A DNA stretch of 64,000 nt from an uncultured Bacteroidales bacterium. GTDB lineage: Bacteria > Bacteroidota > Bacteroidia > Bacteroidales > Paludibacteraceae. This document shows positions 25,694 to 36,014 of the stretch, in pieces (the first letter of the stretch is position 1; each line of letters begins with the position of its first letter). The notes beneath the pieces are model-generated. The model had not been told where the DNA came from, did not search any database, and was given only the letters and a program-made list of their open reading frames with translations. The stretch is taken from assembly GCA_947164985.1 (NCBI GenBank), contig CAMUYI010000002.1:248001-312000 (forward strand), written 5' to 3'. The translations under genes and the position numbers were made by a program.

Positions 25694-26932
25694 ATGCGTA
25701 TAGCAGTAGCAGGAACAGGTTATGTAGGTCTCAGCATCGCTACCCTACTCGCTCAGCATAACGAAGTGATGGCGGTGGATATCATCCCCGAGAAAGTGGA
25801 GATGATCAATTCCCGCCGTTCACCCATCCAGGACGAGTATATCGAGAAGTACCTCGCGGAGAAAGAACTAAACCTCACCGCGACACTCGATGCCGAAACT
25901 GCCTACAAGGATGCCGAATATATTGTGATTGCCGCGCCGACGAATTACGACAGTCATCGCAATTATTTTGACACCTCGGCAGTAGAGAACGTAATAGAAA
26001 CGGTGTTGCGGGTTAATCCGAAGGCGATCATGGTGATCAAATCGACCATTCCTGTAGGCTACACGGTGTCCGTTCGAGAGAAATATCACTGCGACAATAT
26101 TCTTTTCTCTCCGGAGTTTTTGCGTGAGAGCAAAGCGCTCTATGACAACTTGTATCCGAGCCGCATCATCGTAGGTACGATCTTGGACGACGAGCGTATG
26201 GTGAAAGCCGCAGAGCGTTTTGCCGCTTTGCTGCGCGAGGGTGCGATCAAGGAGAATATCGAGACGCGCATCATGGGGCTGACGGAAGCAGAGGCGGTGA
26301 AGTTATTTGCCAACACCTACCTTGCGTTGCGCGTTAGTTACTTCAATGAGTTGGACACTTACGCTGAGATGAAAGGACTTGACACGCAATCAATCATCGA
26401 TGGCGTTTGTCTGGATCCGCGTATCGGCACGCATTATAACAACCCGTCGTTCGGATATGGCGGTTATTGTCTGCCGAAAGATACGAAGCAGTTGTTGGCG
26501 AACTACCAGGATGTGCCGGAGAATCTGATTGAAGCGATCGTGGAGTCTAACCGTACACGTAAGGACTTTATTGCCGACCGCGTATTGGCGATGGCGGGCT
26601 ACTATGACTATTATCAGCATGGTAATTTTGACGCGGCTAACGAGCATGCTTGCGTGATCGGTGTCTATCGTTTGACGATGAAAGCCAACAGCGATAACTT
26701 CCGTCAGTCGAGTATCCAAGGCATCATGAAACGCGTGAAGGCAAAGGGTGCGCAGGTGATCATTTACGAGCCGACTCTTGAGAATGGAACAACTTTCTTT
26801 GGAAGCGAAGTGGTGAATGATTTAGAACAATTTAAACTTCGCAGTCAAGCTATCATCGCAAATAGATATGATGCTTGCCTGGACGATGTAAAAGACAAAG
26901 TGTATACGAGGGATATTTTCCGTCGCGATTAA
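25694..26932 (+). CDS. ugd: UDP-glucose 6-dehydrogenase
   Basis: 412 residues with all three domains: [19 protein letters not shown] at the N-terminus, [21 protein letters not shown], the catalytic [14 protein letters not shown] and a C-terminal UDP-binding domain from about residue 300. It oxidises UDP-glucose to UDP-glucuronate for the capsule or O-antigen. The 137-bp gap before it holds CCGACAGTCAA and TGTGAATTG repeats. The stop overlaps the flippase start by one base. Confidence 0.94.
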   Translation: MRIAVAGTGYVGLSIATLLAQHNEVMAVDIIPEKVEMINSRRSPIQDEYIEKYLAEKELNLTATLDAETAYKDAEYIVIAAPTNYDSHRNYFDTSAVENVIETVLRVNPKAIMVIKSTIPVGYTVSVREKYHCDNILFSPEFLRESKALYDNLYPSRIIVGTILDDERMVKAAERFAALLREGAIKENIETRIMGLTEAEAVKLFANTYLALRVSYFNELDTYAEMKGLDTQSIIDGVCLDPRIGTHYNNPSFGYGGYCLPKDTKQLLANYQDVPENLIEAIVESNRTRKDFIADRVLAMAGYYDYYQHGNFDAANEHACVIGVYRLTMKANSDNFRQSSIQGIMKRVKAKGAQVIIYEPTLENGTTFFGSEVVNDLEQFKLRSQAIIANRYDACLDDVKDKVYTRDIFRRD

Positions 26933-28287
26933 TGGCTGAGAAAGTAGAACATATCGGAAAGCGGGAGATCATCTGGAGTTATGCCGGCACGGCGTTTATG
27001 ATCGGAGCGGGAGTAATTCTTCTTCCGTTCATCTTGCATAAGATGCCTCAAGAGACCGTAGGAATCTGGAATATTTTCCAGACGATCACGGCACTTGTGT
27101 TGTTGTTGGACTTCGGTTTTCGACCTACTTTTGCCCGTAATATCAGTTATATCTTCTCCGGTGTCAAGACCTTGCAACGTGATGGAGTCGCCCATACGAC
27201 GAGTGAGTCGGAAGTGGATTATAGTCTGCTGAAGGGTACCCTATTGGCGATGAAGCGGTTCTATCGTTGGATGGGTTTGGCGGTGTTCGGTTTACTGGCG
27301 ACGGTGGGTACCGTGTATTTCTGGTATATATTGCAGAAATATTCGGGTGACAGACAAGACGCATTGATTGCATGGATTTTACTCATCGCCATCAACAGTT
27401 ATAACCTTTATACGTTATACTACGATGCCTTACTGACCGGTAAGGGGTATGTCACCCGTACGCAGCAGATCAACATGTTAGGTCAGACGGTATATATCGG
27501 TTTGGCGATCGGATTGATCTATGCAGGATTCGGTTTGACAGCTATCGTAGCCTCTCAACTGATATCGACGATTATTCGTCGCGTATTGACCTATCGTGTC
27601 TTCTTCTCTCCGGAGCTAAAAGCTCATCTCCACGATGTCGCTCCGCAAGAACCGAAAGGTATTCTGCAGGCTATTACGCCGAACGCGATTAAGATCGGTC
27701 TGACGCAGTTAGGCGGTTTTTTGGTAAATAAATCTGCGATTTTGATCGGTTCGGCTTTTCTGACCTTGGAGCAAGTGGCTTGTTACGGAATCACTTTGCA
27801 GGTTATGGATATCCTGGCGCGCTGTGCAACGGTGTTCTATCAGTCGTACTTGCCCAAATTGGCACAATGTCGTGCAGAGAATGATCTAAACGGCCTTAAG
27901 CGGTATTATATCCTATGTACGGGAAGTCTCTTGGCGGTGTATGTGCTGGGCGGGATAGCATGGATATTCCTTGGTAATTGGGCATTAGATCTTATTCAGA
28001 GTCAAACCCATTTTGTGCCGGCAGCGATGCTGATGGTGATGTTGCTCATCAGTACATTGGAACACAACCATGCCGTTTCAGCTGGCTTTATCATGGCAGA
28101 TAACAAGATTCCTTTCTTCATTCCATCATTGGTAAGCGGAGCGGCCACCGTACTGCTGTTATGGATTTTCCTTAGTCCGTTGCAGATGGGTATTTGGGGA
28201 CTGATTCTCGCGCCGGGTATAGCCCAATTGGCTTATCAGAACTGGAAATGGCCTAGTGTAGTCATTAAAGAATTATGGAGCAAATGA
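26932..28287 (+). CDS. Polysaccharide flippase (Wzx-like, MATE/PST family)
   Basis: 451 residues from the ATG at 26932, which overlaps the ugd stop (TAATG). About twelve membrane helices, with an N-terminal IIWSYAGTAFMIGAGVILLPF typical of polysaccharide translocases. It should move lipid-linked repeat units across the inner membrane for the polymerase encoded two genes later. The longer in-frame start at 26875 is inside ugd and unlikely. Confidence 0.85.
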   Translation: MAEKVEHIGKREIIWSYAGTAFMIGAGVILLPFILHKMPQETVGIWNIFQTITALVLLLDFGFRPTFARNISYIFSGVKTLQRDGVAHTTSESEVDYSLLKGTLLAMKRFYRWMGLAVFGLLATVGTVYFWYILQKYSGDRQDALIAWILLIAINSYNLYTLYYDALLTGKGYVTRTQQINMLGQTVYIGLAIGLIYAGFGLTAIVASQLISTIIRRVLTYRVFFSPELKAHLHDVAPQEPKGILQAITPNAIKIGLTQLGGFLVNKSAILIGSAFLTLEQVACYGITLQVMDILARCATVFYQSYLPKLAQCRAENDLNGLKRYYILCTGSLLAVYVLGGIAWIFLGNWALDLIQSQTHFVPAAMLMVMLLISTLEHNHAVSAGFIMADNKIPFFIPSLVSGAATVLLLWIFLSPLQMGIWGLILAPGIAQLAYQNWKWPSVVIKELWSK

Positions 28288-29096
28288 AAAAACTGGCTGT
28301 TATCATAGTGACCTACAATTCTGAACGAGACATCTACGGGTGCCTGGAGGCTTTGTTTGCTCATAACGATTTGGGCGAGGCATTAGAGGTGATCGTGGTA
28401 GATAACAATAGCCGGGAGTTCGAGCACATGCAGCAGGAGATTGCCCAACGCTATGGGGAACGCGTTGAAGTTCTGCGAAATTCCCAAAACGGAGGCTATG
28501 GTCAGGGTAATAATATCGGGATCAAACATAGTTCGGCGCCGATCATTATGATCATGAATCCGGATGTTCGTTGGATGAAGGGTTCATTAAAGGCGATTAC
28601 GGAGAAGTATGATAAAGATGAGCAGTTGGCTATCTGCGGTTTCAAACAGATCATCAATGAATCGGGCAAACCCGGTGTTTCGTTCTCCATACTCAACCAC
28701 TACCCTGGTTTGGTTCGATTGATAGGCGGGATTATAGCCAAACGCCTGAATCTATTTTGTTGGCGACATATGTATTTCTGCGGAGCTTGTTTCTGCGTTC
28801 GCAAGAGCATGTTTGAGCAAGCCGGTTTGTTTGATGAGAAGATATTCCTTTATGGAGAAGAAAATGATATCCACTATCGGATACATCATTCCTATCCGAA
28901 TACTCATGATCGGTATCTGCGCGATTATGTCTATCTGCATCTGACCGAAAACAGGCCTACTACAGAGAAGCAATTTGCACAACGGGTGGCATCCAATGAA
29001 TATGTGATGCAGAAACAAGGGCGCGCACAAGGGACATATATCCGCAGTGAAGAACAACGACGTCGTTGGAGCAAACGACTATTAGGAAATGATTGA
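28284..29096 (+). CDS. Glycosyltransferase family 2 (rhamnosyltransferase-like)
   Basis: 270 residues from 28284, an ATGA overlap with the flippase stop; an ATG nine bases earlier is possible. Motifs are AVIIVTYNSERDI, VDNNS, NGGYGQGNNIGI, the metal-binding MNPD and the acceptor-domain FDEKIFLYGEENDIHYR. It transfers a nucleotide-activated sugar to the growing repeat unit; the sugar is not predictable. Confidence 0.88.
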   Translation: MKKLAVIIVTYNSERDIYGCLEALFAHNDLGEALEVIVVDNNSREFEHMQQEIAQRYGERVEVLRNSQNGGYGQGNNIGIKHSSAPIIMIMNPDVRWMKGSLKAITEKYDKDEQLAICGFKQIINESGKPGVSFSILNHYPGLVRLIGGIIAKRLNLFCWRHMYFCGACFCVRKSMFEQAGLFDEKIFLYGEENDIHYRIHHSYPNTHDRYLRDYVYLHLTENRPTTEKQFAQRVASNEYVMQKQGRAQGTYIRSEEQRRRWSKRLLGND

Positions 29097-30321
29097 TAAA
29101 AACCGGATTATAGGAAGCCTCATGTGGTTTATACTACTGGCATCGTTCGCTTACGACGGGTTTACATACCTGCCGGAAGAGAGTAATTTTGCGCTTATCA
29201 AGAGTGTATACTATGTGCTGATCTTCATTGCTTTCTTGTTTATTATCACCCTTCAAATTAATTCCGGTAAAATCCCATATCTTTCGATCGGTCCTATCTC
29301 ATACATCATTCAGATTTATATTTGGCTGTATCTCGTTCGTTTATTCTATGATTTCATGGTCGTAGGTGTAGAGCAAGAGATTGTCACGAATCCATTTGCA
29401 GCGATTTTCCTCTATATTAATGCCGCCATCATCCCCTTCTATGGTTTGTGTTTCTTCCGATGGGAGCAAATCAATATGCGGAAACTAAATACGGCTATCC
29501 TATTGATTTTCATCGTCATGGGAATGGTCAGTATGTATTATATATTTACAGGAAAAGCCTTGGAATATCTTGGTCCTTCGGGTCGATTCCAAGGTAATGC
29601 GTCCATGGATACCATAGCCTTCGGCCATTTAGGAACATCGATCACACTCATGGCCATTACCCTTTTTCATCAGAAGGATATCCGCTTATGGCATAAGTTA
29701 CTCAGTTCTTTCGCCATCCTTGCAGGTCTCTTTATATCCTTGGCAGCAGGTTCTCGAGGAGCTATCGTGGCACTTATCATTTGCTTTATCGCCTATCTAT
29801 ATATGAATGGTCATAAGATGAAGGTGTTGATAGGATTACCTATATTGGCTGTGTTGTTATTAGCCTTGCTGCCTATTTTGAATGATTTTCTTCTCAACAC
29901 CATGGACAATCATGCCTTAGAGCGCTTATATTACTCCATTTATGCTCCCGAAAACATGGACAATGACGTAACGAGTGGACGAGATATTTTATATGATAAA
30001 GCATGGCATAATTTCATAAATTCTCCTTTGATCGGTTCTACGTTTTTCATTGAAGGAGAGTATGTACATAATAGTGTATTAGAGTCATTCATGGGAATGG
30101 GCATCTTTGGAGGTCTTTTATTTATCATTATGGTCATTTATTCACTTGTAGTGGCTTTCCATATGGCAGAGCAGGAGAAACAATATCTATTTTGCACATT
30201 ATTATTTGTTCAATATCTATCATATAGTTTGTTTTCACGCACCTTAAGCATGTTACCTCTATTTTGGATGTCGCTCTATTTAGTACACACTTTGAATACA
30301 TATAGAACTCAAAAGACATGA
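29089..30321 (+). CDS. O-antigen polymerase/ligase-like membrane protein (Wzy-like)
   Basis: 410 residues with about ten to twelve membrane helices and a long periplasmic loop (about 250-330). LAAGSRGAIVALIICF matches the Wzy_C/O-antigen ligase segment. In this locus it most likely polymerises repeat units. Sequence is visibly AT-rich from here to about 33.4 kb compared with both flanks. It overlaps the preceding gene by 8 bp and the next by 4. Confidence 0.82.
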   Translation: MIDKNRIIGSLMWFILLASFAYDGFTYLPEESNFALIKSVYYVLIFIAFLFIITLQINSGKIPYLSIGPISYIIQIYIWLYLVRLFYDFMVVGVEQEIVTNPFAAIFLYINAAIIPFYGLCFFRWEQINMRKLNTAILLIFIVMGMVSMYYIFTGKALEYLGPSGRFQGNASMDTIAFGHLGTSITLMAITLFHQKDIRLWHKLLSSFAILAGLFISLAAGSRGAIVALIICFIAYLYMNGHKMKVLIGLPILAVLLLALLPILNDFLLNTMDNHALERLYYSIYAPENMDNDVTSGRDILYDKAWHNFINSPLIGSTFFIEGEYVHNSVLESFMGMGIFGGLLFIIMVIYSLVVAFHMAEQEKQYLFCTLLFVQYLSYSLFSRTLSMLPLFWMSLYLVHTLNTYRTQKT

Positions 30322-31451
30322 AGATTCATATTTTGACAGCTTGTTTCTATCCTGAATTACATCCGAGAGCTTTCAGGGCCTTTGAGTTGGCGCGCGAATT
30401 GGTACGCCAAGGTGATGAAGTACATGTCTCCATACTGACAAAAGTAAAGGGAGTAGATTATCAGGCCATGCAGCAGGAATATGGTTTTCATATTTATATT
30501 ATAGAATTATACACACGCCAATTGGGACAAACAGGCCAGACCGGATTATCCTTAACATCTGTAAATCCTGTCAAACAGAAGTTCTACTCTATATACCGAT
30601 GGTTATTGGAGTATCTGTTGGCAGGTAACTTATTCCGCTATGCACCTAAAATTGCCAAACAATTGACGATCGATCCGGATACCGATTTGTTCATCTCCCT
30701 TTCTACCCCATTTATGGATATATATGCTGGTGCATTATATTGCAGAAAGCATCACTTATCAAACACGCTTTTTATTGCCGACAGCGGCGATCCGTTCTCC
30801 GGAAGTCAGCAAACAAAACGTGCATTCTATATGCGCTGGTTAGAACGTTGGGTGTATAAACAATATAACTTTTTAGCGATACCTACAGAGGGAGCTATAC
30901 CGGCTTATAGTAAGGTTATCCCCGCAGAGAAGATCTGTATTATCCCTCAAGGCTTTGATTTTAAGGCGACGCCTCTTGCTAAGTATCAAAATAATTCTAT
31001 ACCTACTTTTGCTTATGCCGGTGTGTTTTATCAGGACATTCGTAATCCAGAGTTCCTATTGGCATATATGGCGAAACAAGACCGGAATTTTGTTTTCCGG
31101 ATTTATCTGCGCCATAAAGATCCATATACAGAGACTATTTTGGATAAGTACCGTGGGTTATTAGGAAGCAAGTTACAGATTCAGTACGGCGTAGAACGAG
31201 CAAAACTGATATATGAATTGAGTCAATGCGATTTTTTGGTCAATGTAGGCAACAACAATAGTACTCAATTGCCATCCAAACTCATCGATTACGGCATCAC
31301 CAAACGCCCTGTCTTCCATTGTACGGCCAATCATTTTGATCAAAAAGTATTTGAACAATTTTTGGCAGGTGATTATTCAGCCGCTATACCTATTGATATT
31401 GCACCATACGCTATCACAACTATTGCACAACAATTTAAGAAACTAAGATGA
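30318..31451 (+). CDS. Glycosyltransferase, GT-B fold (family 4-like)
   Basis: 377 residues: HILTACFYPELHPRAFRAFELAREL at the N-terminus, DLFISLSTPFMDIYAG, ADSGDPFSGS, and a C-terminal half with FAYAGVFYQDIRNPEFLLAY and KLIDYGITKRPVF. This two-Rossmann layout is that of GT4-type retaining transferases. The donor and acceptor are unknown. ATGA overlaps link it to both neighbours. Confidence 0.8.
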   Translation: MKIHILTACFYPELHPRAFRAFELARELVRQGDEVHVSILTKVKGVDYQAMQQEYGFHIYIIELYTRQLGQTGQTGLSLTSVNPVKQKFYSIYRWLLEYLLAGNLFRYAPKIAKQLTIDPDTDLFISLSTPFMDIYAGALYCRKHHLSNTLFIADSGDPFSGSQQTKRAFYMRWLERWVYKQYNFLAIPTEGAIPAYSKVIPAEKICIIPQGFDFKATPLAKYQNNSIPTFAYAGVFYQDIRNPEFLLAYMAKQDRNFVFRIYLRHKDPYTETILDKYRGLLGSKLQIQYGVERAKLIYELSQCDFLVNVGNNNSTQLPSKLIDYGITKRPVFHCTANHFDQKVFEQFLAGDYSAAIPIDIAPYAITTIAQQFKKLR

Positions 31452-32194
31452 AGAAATTTTTGCTCATATGCGTTAACTATAAGTCTGACGAAGCACTCCG
31501 GTTATTTCTGGAGTCTGTTCATCGTGCCGCTGAAGGCGTAAAAGATCTTATACAGGTAGATGTAAAGGTAGCTGATAATTCGAAAGATAATGTAGGTTAT
31601 TTAGGAGGAGCAAGAAGAGAACTTTTGCAAATAGACACTAAGATACTTGATACGTATGATTACCTTGCTATTTCGAATGTAGACTTGGAAATGGACGAGT
31701 CATTTTTCAAGAATCTTTTGGATGTTCCAACGCAATCTGTAGGCTGGATAGCTCCTTCTATTCTGTCTCGTTTAGAACAAAAAGATCGCAATCCGAAGAT
31801 TCTTCATCGCCAATCCAAGAGACATATGCAAATAGCTAAGTTAATATATATCCATCCTCTGATTTACCGGATGTATGTATCATTGGTGTATAACAGACGT
31901 AAGTCACAAACACGATATGATCAACAATTCATCTATGCGGGGCATGGATCATTTATGTTATTTACCTGTCCGAGTGTTATTCGTAAGTGTATCAGTAAAT
32001 TTACACCTTTTCTCTTCTGTGAGGAGCATTTTTTTGCAGAGGAACTACGTGCTCATGATTTAAAAGTGATATATACCCCAAAACTGGTGATCTATGATAG
32101 CGATCATATATCCACATCTGCCATGCCGTCCAAACAATATTGTCGATACAATAGAGAAGCCATACAATTTATTATTAAAAATTATCTATCATGA
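31448..32194 (+). CDS. Divergent glycosyltransferase family 2 protein
   Basis: 248 residues: MKKFLLICVNYKSDEALRLF, VADNSKDNVGYLGGAR, LAISNVDLEMDESF (in place of a DxD), GHGSFMLF and FLFCEEHFFAEELRAHDLK. The order matches GT-A family 2 enzymes but the sequence is divergent, with a weak N-terminal nucleotide-binding strand. Probably adds one sugar in the repeat unit; inactivity cannot be excluded. Confidence 0.7.
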   Translation: MKKFLLICVNYKSDEALRLFLESVHRAAEGVKDLIQVDVKVADNSKDNVGYLGGARRELLQIDTKILDTYDYLAISNVDLEMDESFFKNLLDVPTQSVGWIAPSILSRLEQKDRNPKILHRQSKRHMQIAKLIYIHPLIYRMYVSLVYNRRKSQTRYDQQFIYAGHGSFMLFTCPSVIRKCISKFTPFLFCEEHFFAEELRAHDLKVIYTPKLVIYDSDHISTSAMPSKQYCRYNREAIQFIIKNYLS

Positions 32195-33462
32195 CCCAAG
32201 TAGAACGATATGTATATGATTTGGTGAAATCAAAACCCTGGTTGAAAGATTTTTTACGGAACGTCTATCAATCTGTTTTCGATATGCTACCACGCAAGAA
32301 GGATTGGTTCGCTTCGGAATTTCAATATAAGGAGCATTTCTTTATAGGCTTCCATGACGTGCAGCCTTTCTCCCCGGATGGCACTAAACTTATTGCTCAG
32401 CACGCCGATATAGAGGGGCGCATGCCTAAGGAGAACGATGCACTCCACGTCGGATATTTTGATTTCACAGATGGTCAATTGGGTGATTTTCATCCTATTG
32501 CAGATTCTTTTGCATGGAATTTTCACAAAGGTTGTAGGTTACAATGGATAGATAACACACATATATTGTTCAATACGCGCGCGAAAGAAAAACCTTTTGC
32601 TGTCATCTATGATGTTGCTCAACAGAAAGCCGTAGAGTTGCCTTATCCAATAGACAGTGTTTGTCCTAGAGGAAAGGTAGCCACAACGCAGAGTTATGAG
32701 CGGCTCGAATATTTGATGCCAGGATATGGATATCAGTACATTAAAGATGAGGGCTATTGTGAGGAAAATGCGCCAACGCAAACAGGCTTGTTCCTATTAG
32801 ATCTACAAACACAAAAAAGAACATTGTTATTCTCTATGGCAGACATGCAGAATGATGTGACAGACGTTTACCCTTCCGCTAAACAGGCCTTTCATTATAT
32901 CACTCATTCCTCATTTTCTTCGGACGGACGATATATTGCCTGTTTACATCGATTTGTACAATTATCTGATTTGGATGCCCGCACAACTCGATTAGTTATT
33001 TATGATACAACAACCAAAAAACGATTCACACTCCCGACAGAAGGAATGGTATCTCATTATGCATGGAATACGAATAACCAAATAGTAGCCTATTGCCGTA
33101 TTAATGGCATGGATAGACATGCGCTTTTTACGATAAAAGACGGACAATGCGTTGCTGCTCATCCTATTGCCCATGATAAAATCAATTCGGACGGACATCA
33201 ATCGTGGCTAAATGCAAGGGCATTTGTTACAGACACATATCCAGACAAATACCGCATGGCTAAATTATTTATCGTCGATTGCGAGAATAACGATATAAAA
33301 CCTCTTGCAAGTATCTATTCCCCTAAGGCATTTCAAACGAAAAACATGTATAATCATATTGCTTGTGATTTGCATCCACGCTGTTCGCGTAATGGGGAAT
33401 ATGTATGTTTCGACTCTCCTAGAACAGGTGTGCGCTCATTGTATTTACTAAAAGTGAATTAA
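32191..33462 (+). CDS. Beta-propeller-like protein in polysaccharide locus, unknown function
   Basis: 423 residues without signal peptide or membrane helix. The body has repeated blade-like segments: FIGFHDVQPFSPDGTKLIAQ, WIDNTHILFNTRA, HSSFSSDGRYIACLHR, SHYAWNTNNQIVAYCR and HPRCSRNGEYVCFDSPRTG, each with an S/N-x-D/N-G turn as in TolB-type propellers. The N-terminal ~40 residues are helical. I do not know a function; its place among glycosyltransferases suggests a role in glycan modification or assembly. Confidence 0.65.
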   Translation: MTQVERYVYDLVKSKPWLKDFLRNVYQSVFDMLPRKKDWFASEFQYKEHFFIGFHDVQPFSPDGTKLIAQHADIEGRMPKENDALHVGYFDFTDGQLGDFHPIADSFAWNFHKGCRLQWIDNTHILFNTRAKEKPFAVIYDVAQQKAVELPYPIDSVCPRGKVATTQSYERLEYLMPGYGYQYIKDEGYCEENAPTQTGLFLLDLQTQKRTLLFSMADMQNDVTDVYPSAKQAFHYITHSSFSSDGRYIACLHRFVQLSDLDARTTRLVIYDTTTKKRFTLPTEGMVSHYAWNTNNQIVAYCRINGMDRHALFTIKDGQCVAAHPIAHDKINSDGHQSWLNARAFVTDTYPDKYRMAKLFIVDCENNDIKPLASIYSPKAFQTKNMYNHIACDLHPRCSRNGEYVCFDSPRTGVRSLYLLKVN

Positions 33463-33465
33463 ATT

Positions 33466-34233
33466 ATGGAACTTGTATCTGTCATAATGCCCACGTATAA
33501 CTGCGGACGGTTTATTGCTGAGTCGATCCGTAGCGTGCTTGCCCAGACGTATACCAACTGGGAATTGATCATCGTGGATGATTGTTCGACTGATAAAACG
33601 GAGGACGTTGTGGCATCTTTTGACGACCCGCGAATCCATTACTTGCAAAACGAGCAGAATGAGGGCGCTGCGTTGACGCGCAACAGAGCCTTACGCGAAG
33701 CCAAAGGACGCTATATTGCTTTTTTGGATTCAGATGACTTGTGGCTACCGACTAAATTGGAACGACAGATCGCGTTTATGAAGCAGAACGGATATGCGTT
33801 TACTTATCACGAGTACACGGAGATTGATGAAGAATCGAATCCTATAGGCATCTATGTGAGCGGAAAAAAACATGTACGACCGTTTGATATGTATTGTTGT
33901 TGTTGGCCGGGATGCCTTAGCGTTGTTTATGATGCGAAAACCATTGGTCTTATTCAAATACCCGATATTCGCAAGAATAACGACTCAGCCATGTGGTTGC
34001 AAGCGATTCGCAAAGCAGACTGCTACTTGCTGCCGGAGAACTTAGCGCAATACAGACGTCGTACGGGTTCTATTACACCGACATCCGTATGGAAGAAAAT
34101 AGGCTGGCATTACATCCTTTTCCGTCAAGGTGTGGGAATGAATCCTATAGCCTCTACCTTTTGGATGATCATGAATATAGTAGGAAACAGTTATAAGAAG
34201 ATTAAATACGTTAAACGATATGAAGAAGTTTAA
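33466..34233 (+). CDS. Glycosyltransferase family 2
   Basis: 255 residues: SVIMPTYNCGRFIAESIRSV, IIVDDCSTDKT, NRALREAKGRYIAFLDSDDLW with the metal-binding DSDD. Compact GT-A domain with a basic C-terminus (KKIKYVKRYEEV). It resembles WfgS/WcaA-type transferases of O-antigen loci. Its end overlaps the aminotransferase start by 14 bp. Base composition returns to the genome average here. Confidence 0.88.
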   Translation: MELVSVIMPTYNCGRFIAESIRSVLAQTYTNWELIIVDDCSTDKTEDVVASFDDPRIHYLQNEQNEGAALTRNRALREAKGRYIAFLDSDDLWLPTKLERQIAFMKQNGYAFTYHEYTEIDEESNPIGIYVSGKKHVRPFDMYCCCWPGCLSVVYDAKTIGLIQIPDIRKNNDSAMWLQAIRKADCYLLPENLAQYRRRTGSITPTSVWKKIGWHYILFRQGVGMNPIASTFWMIMNIVGNSYKKIKYVKRYEEV

Positions 34234-35425
34234 TATTCCATTTTCGCCGCCGGACATGACAGAAGCGGAGGTGAATGAAGTACGTGAAGCGGTGCTCTCC
34301 GGATGGATCACCACCGGTCCGCGTACCAAAGAGTTAGAGCGACAGATTGCGTCGTATGTAGGCGTGGAGCGTGCCGTGTGTCTCAACTCGGCGACAGCCT
34401 GTTTGGAAATGGCCTTGCGCTTATTGGATATCGGCGAAGGAGACGAAGTGATCGTTCCGGCTTATACCTATACGGCTTCGGCGTCAGTAGTTTGTCACGT
34501 AGGTGCTAAAGTGGTGTTTATCGATAGCCAGAAAGATAGCCTTGAGATGAATTATGAGGCCGTAGAAGCAGCGATCACACCGCGCACTAAAGCCATTATC
34601 CCGGTGGACTTGGCCGGTATACCGTGCGACTACCAGCGGATCTTCGATATCGTGGCGCGAAAGAAAGCCCTTTTTGTGGCAGCTAATGACCTGCAAGCCA
34701 AGATCGGTCGTATCGCTATATGTGCCGATGCCGCACATGCTTTTGGAGCTTCGTGGCATAATAAGATGGTAGGAAGCATTGCCGATTTTACTTCCTTCTC
34801 TTTCCATGCTGTGAAGAACTTCACCACGGCGGAAGGCGGTGCGTTGACTTGGAATATACAAGGGGTAGATAATGAGGCGCTTTACCATCAGGTACAACTC
34901 TACTCGCTCCATGGGCAGTCCAAAGATGCATTAGCTAAGACTCAACTCGGCGCATGGGAATACGATATTGTAGGACCGTGGTACAAATGCAACATGACCG
35001 ATATAGCAGCGGCTTTGGGTCTGGTGCAGATGAAGCGTTACCCTGCCCTTTTGGCACGCAGAAAAGAGATCATCGCGCGCTATGATGCAGCTTTCAAACC
35101 GCTAGGCGTGGAGGTTCTCAAACATTATACAGACGACTATACCTCGACCGGTCACCTTTATCTCACGCGTATTCCAGGGGCTGGTCTGGAGAAACGACAG
35201 GCGATCATCGTCGCAATGGCAGAACGCGGTATAGCCACCAATGTGCATTATAAACCGCTACCGATGATGACGGCTTATAAGGCTTTGGGCTTTGATATTA
35301 AGAACTACCCGAACGCTTACGCGCATTTTGTGAATGAGATCACATTGCCGTTGCATACGCGTCTGACAGACGAGGAGATCGACTATATCATCGAACAATA
35401 CACGGCTATTTTGAAGAATAGATGA
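34220..35425 (+). CDS. DegT/DnrJ/EryC1/StrS-family sugar aminotransferase
   Basis: 401 residues: FNIPFSPPDMTEAEVNEV, SGWITTGPRTKELERQIA, VIVPAYTYTASA, the cofactor aspartate in CADAAHAFGA and the PLP lysine in FSFHAVKNFTTAEGGAL. Members transaminate a keto-sugar nucleotide to an amino-sugar, for example at C4. Together with the next gene (phosphoglycosyl transferase) it resembles a PglE/PglC pair that makes and loads the first, di-amino, sugar. Confidence 0.9.
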   Translation: MKKFNIPFSPPDMTEAEVNEVREAVLSGWITTGPRTKELERQIASYVGVERAVCLNSATACLEMALRLLDIGEGDEVIVPAYTYTASASVVCHVGAKVVFIDSQKDSLEMNYEAVEAAITPRTKAIIPVDLAGIPCDYQRIFDIVARKKALFVAANDLQAKIGRIAICADAAHAFGASWHNKMVGSIADFTSFSFHAVKNFTTAEGGALTWNIQGVDNEALYHQVQLYSLHGQSKDALAKTQLGAWEYDIVGPWYKCNMTDIAAALGLVQMKRYPALLARRKEIIARYDAAFKPLGVEVLKHYTDDYTSTGHLYLTRIPGAGLEKRQAIIVAMAERGIATNVHYKPLPMMTAYKALGFDIKNYPNAYAHFVNEITLPLHTRLTDEEIDYIIEQYTAILKNR

Positions 35426-36009
35426 TACGATTTTGTGACATAGTATTCAGTTTTTTCGGTCTGCTTTTGCTTAGTCCCTTGTTCCTCATCGTTGCCTTAT
35501 GGATCGTCATTGATGATCCGGGACCGGTCTTCTACCGCCAACAACGGGTGGGACGAGATAATAAGGACTTCGGTTTGCTCAAGTTCCGCTCTATGCGTGT
35601 CGGAGCCGATAAGATGAGCCTGATCACTATAGGTGACCGTGACCCTCGTGTCACGCGCGCGGGATATTACATAAGGAAATACAAACTCGATGAACTTCCG
35701 CAGTTATGGAATGTTTTGGTTGGTAATATGTCCTTAGTCGGTCCGCGACCAGAGGTGCGCCGTTATGTAGATACGTATACCGAAGAGCAAAAAAAGGTGC
35801 TCTCCGTGCGACCGGGTATTACCGACTATGCCTCCATCGAATATATTGATGAGAATACCCTTCTGGCTGCGTCTGATGATCCTGATAAGACTTATATAGA
35901 AGAGATCATTCCGGCAAAAATAGCTCTGAACATGAAATGGATCAATCATCAAACAATCGGTGAATATTTGAAAATCATTTTCCTTACATTTGCAAAAATA
36001 ATACGATAA
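35422..36009 (+). CDS. Initiating phosphoglycosyl transferase (PglC/WcaJ family)
   Basis: 195 residues: one N-terminal re-entrant hydrophobic segment ([20 protein letters not shown]), then [40 protein letters not shown] and VGPRPEV. It transfers a sugar-1-phosphate from a UDP-sugar to undecaprenyl phosphate and so starts the repeat unit. The small size matches the single-domain PglC type. It is the last gene of the locus; gltX follows 5 bp later. Confidence 0.92.
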   Translation: MIRFCDIVFSFFGLLLLSPLFLIVALWIVIDDPGPVFYRQQRVGRDNKDFGLLKFRSMRVGADKMSLITIGDRDPRVTRAGYYIRKYKLDELPQLWNVLVGNMSLVGPRPEVRRYVDTYTEEQKKVLSVRPGITDYASIEYIDENTLLAASDDPDKTYIEEIIPAKIALNMKWINHQTIGEYLKIIFLTFAKIIR

Positions 36010-36014
36010 ACTAT

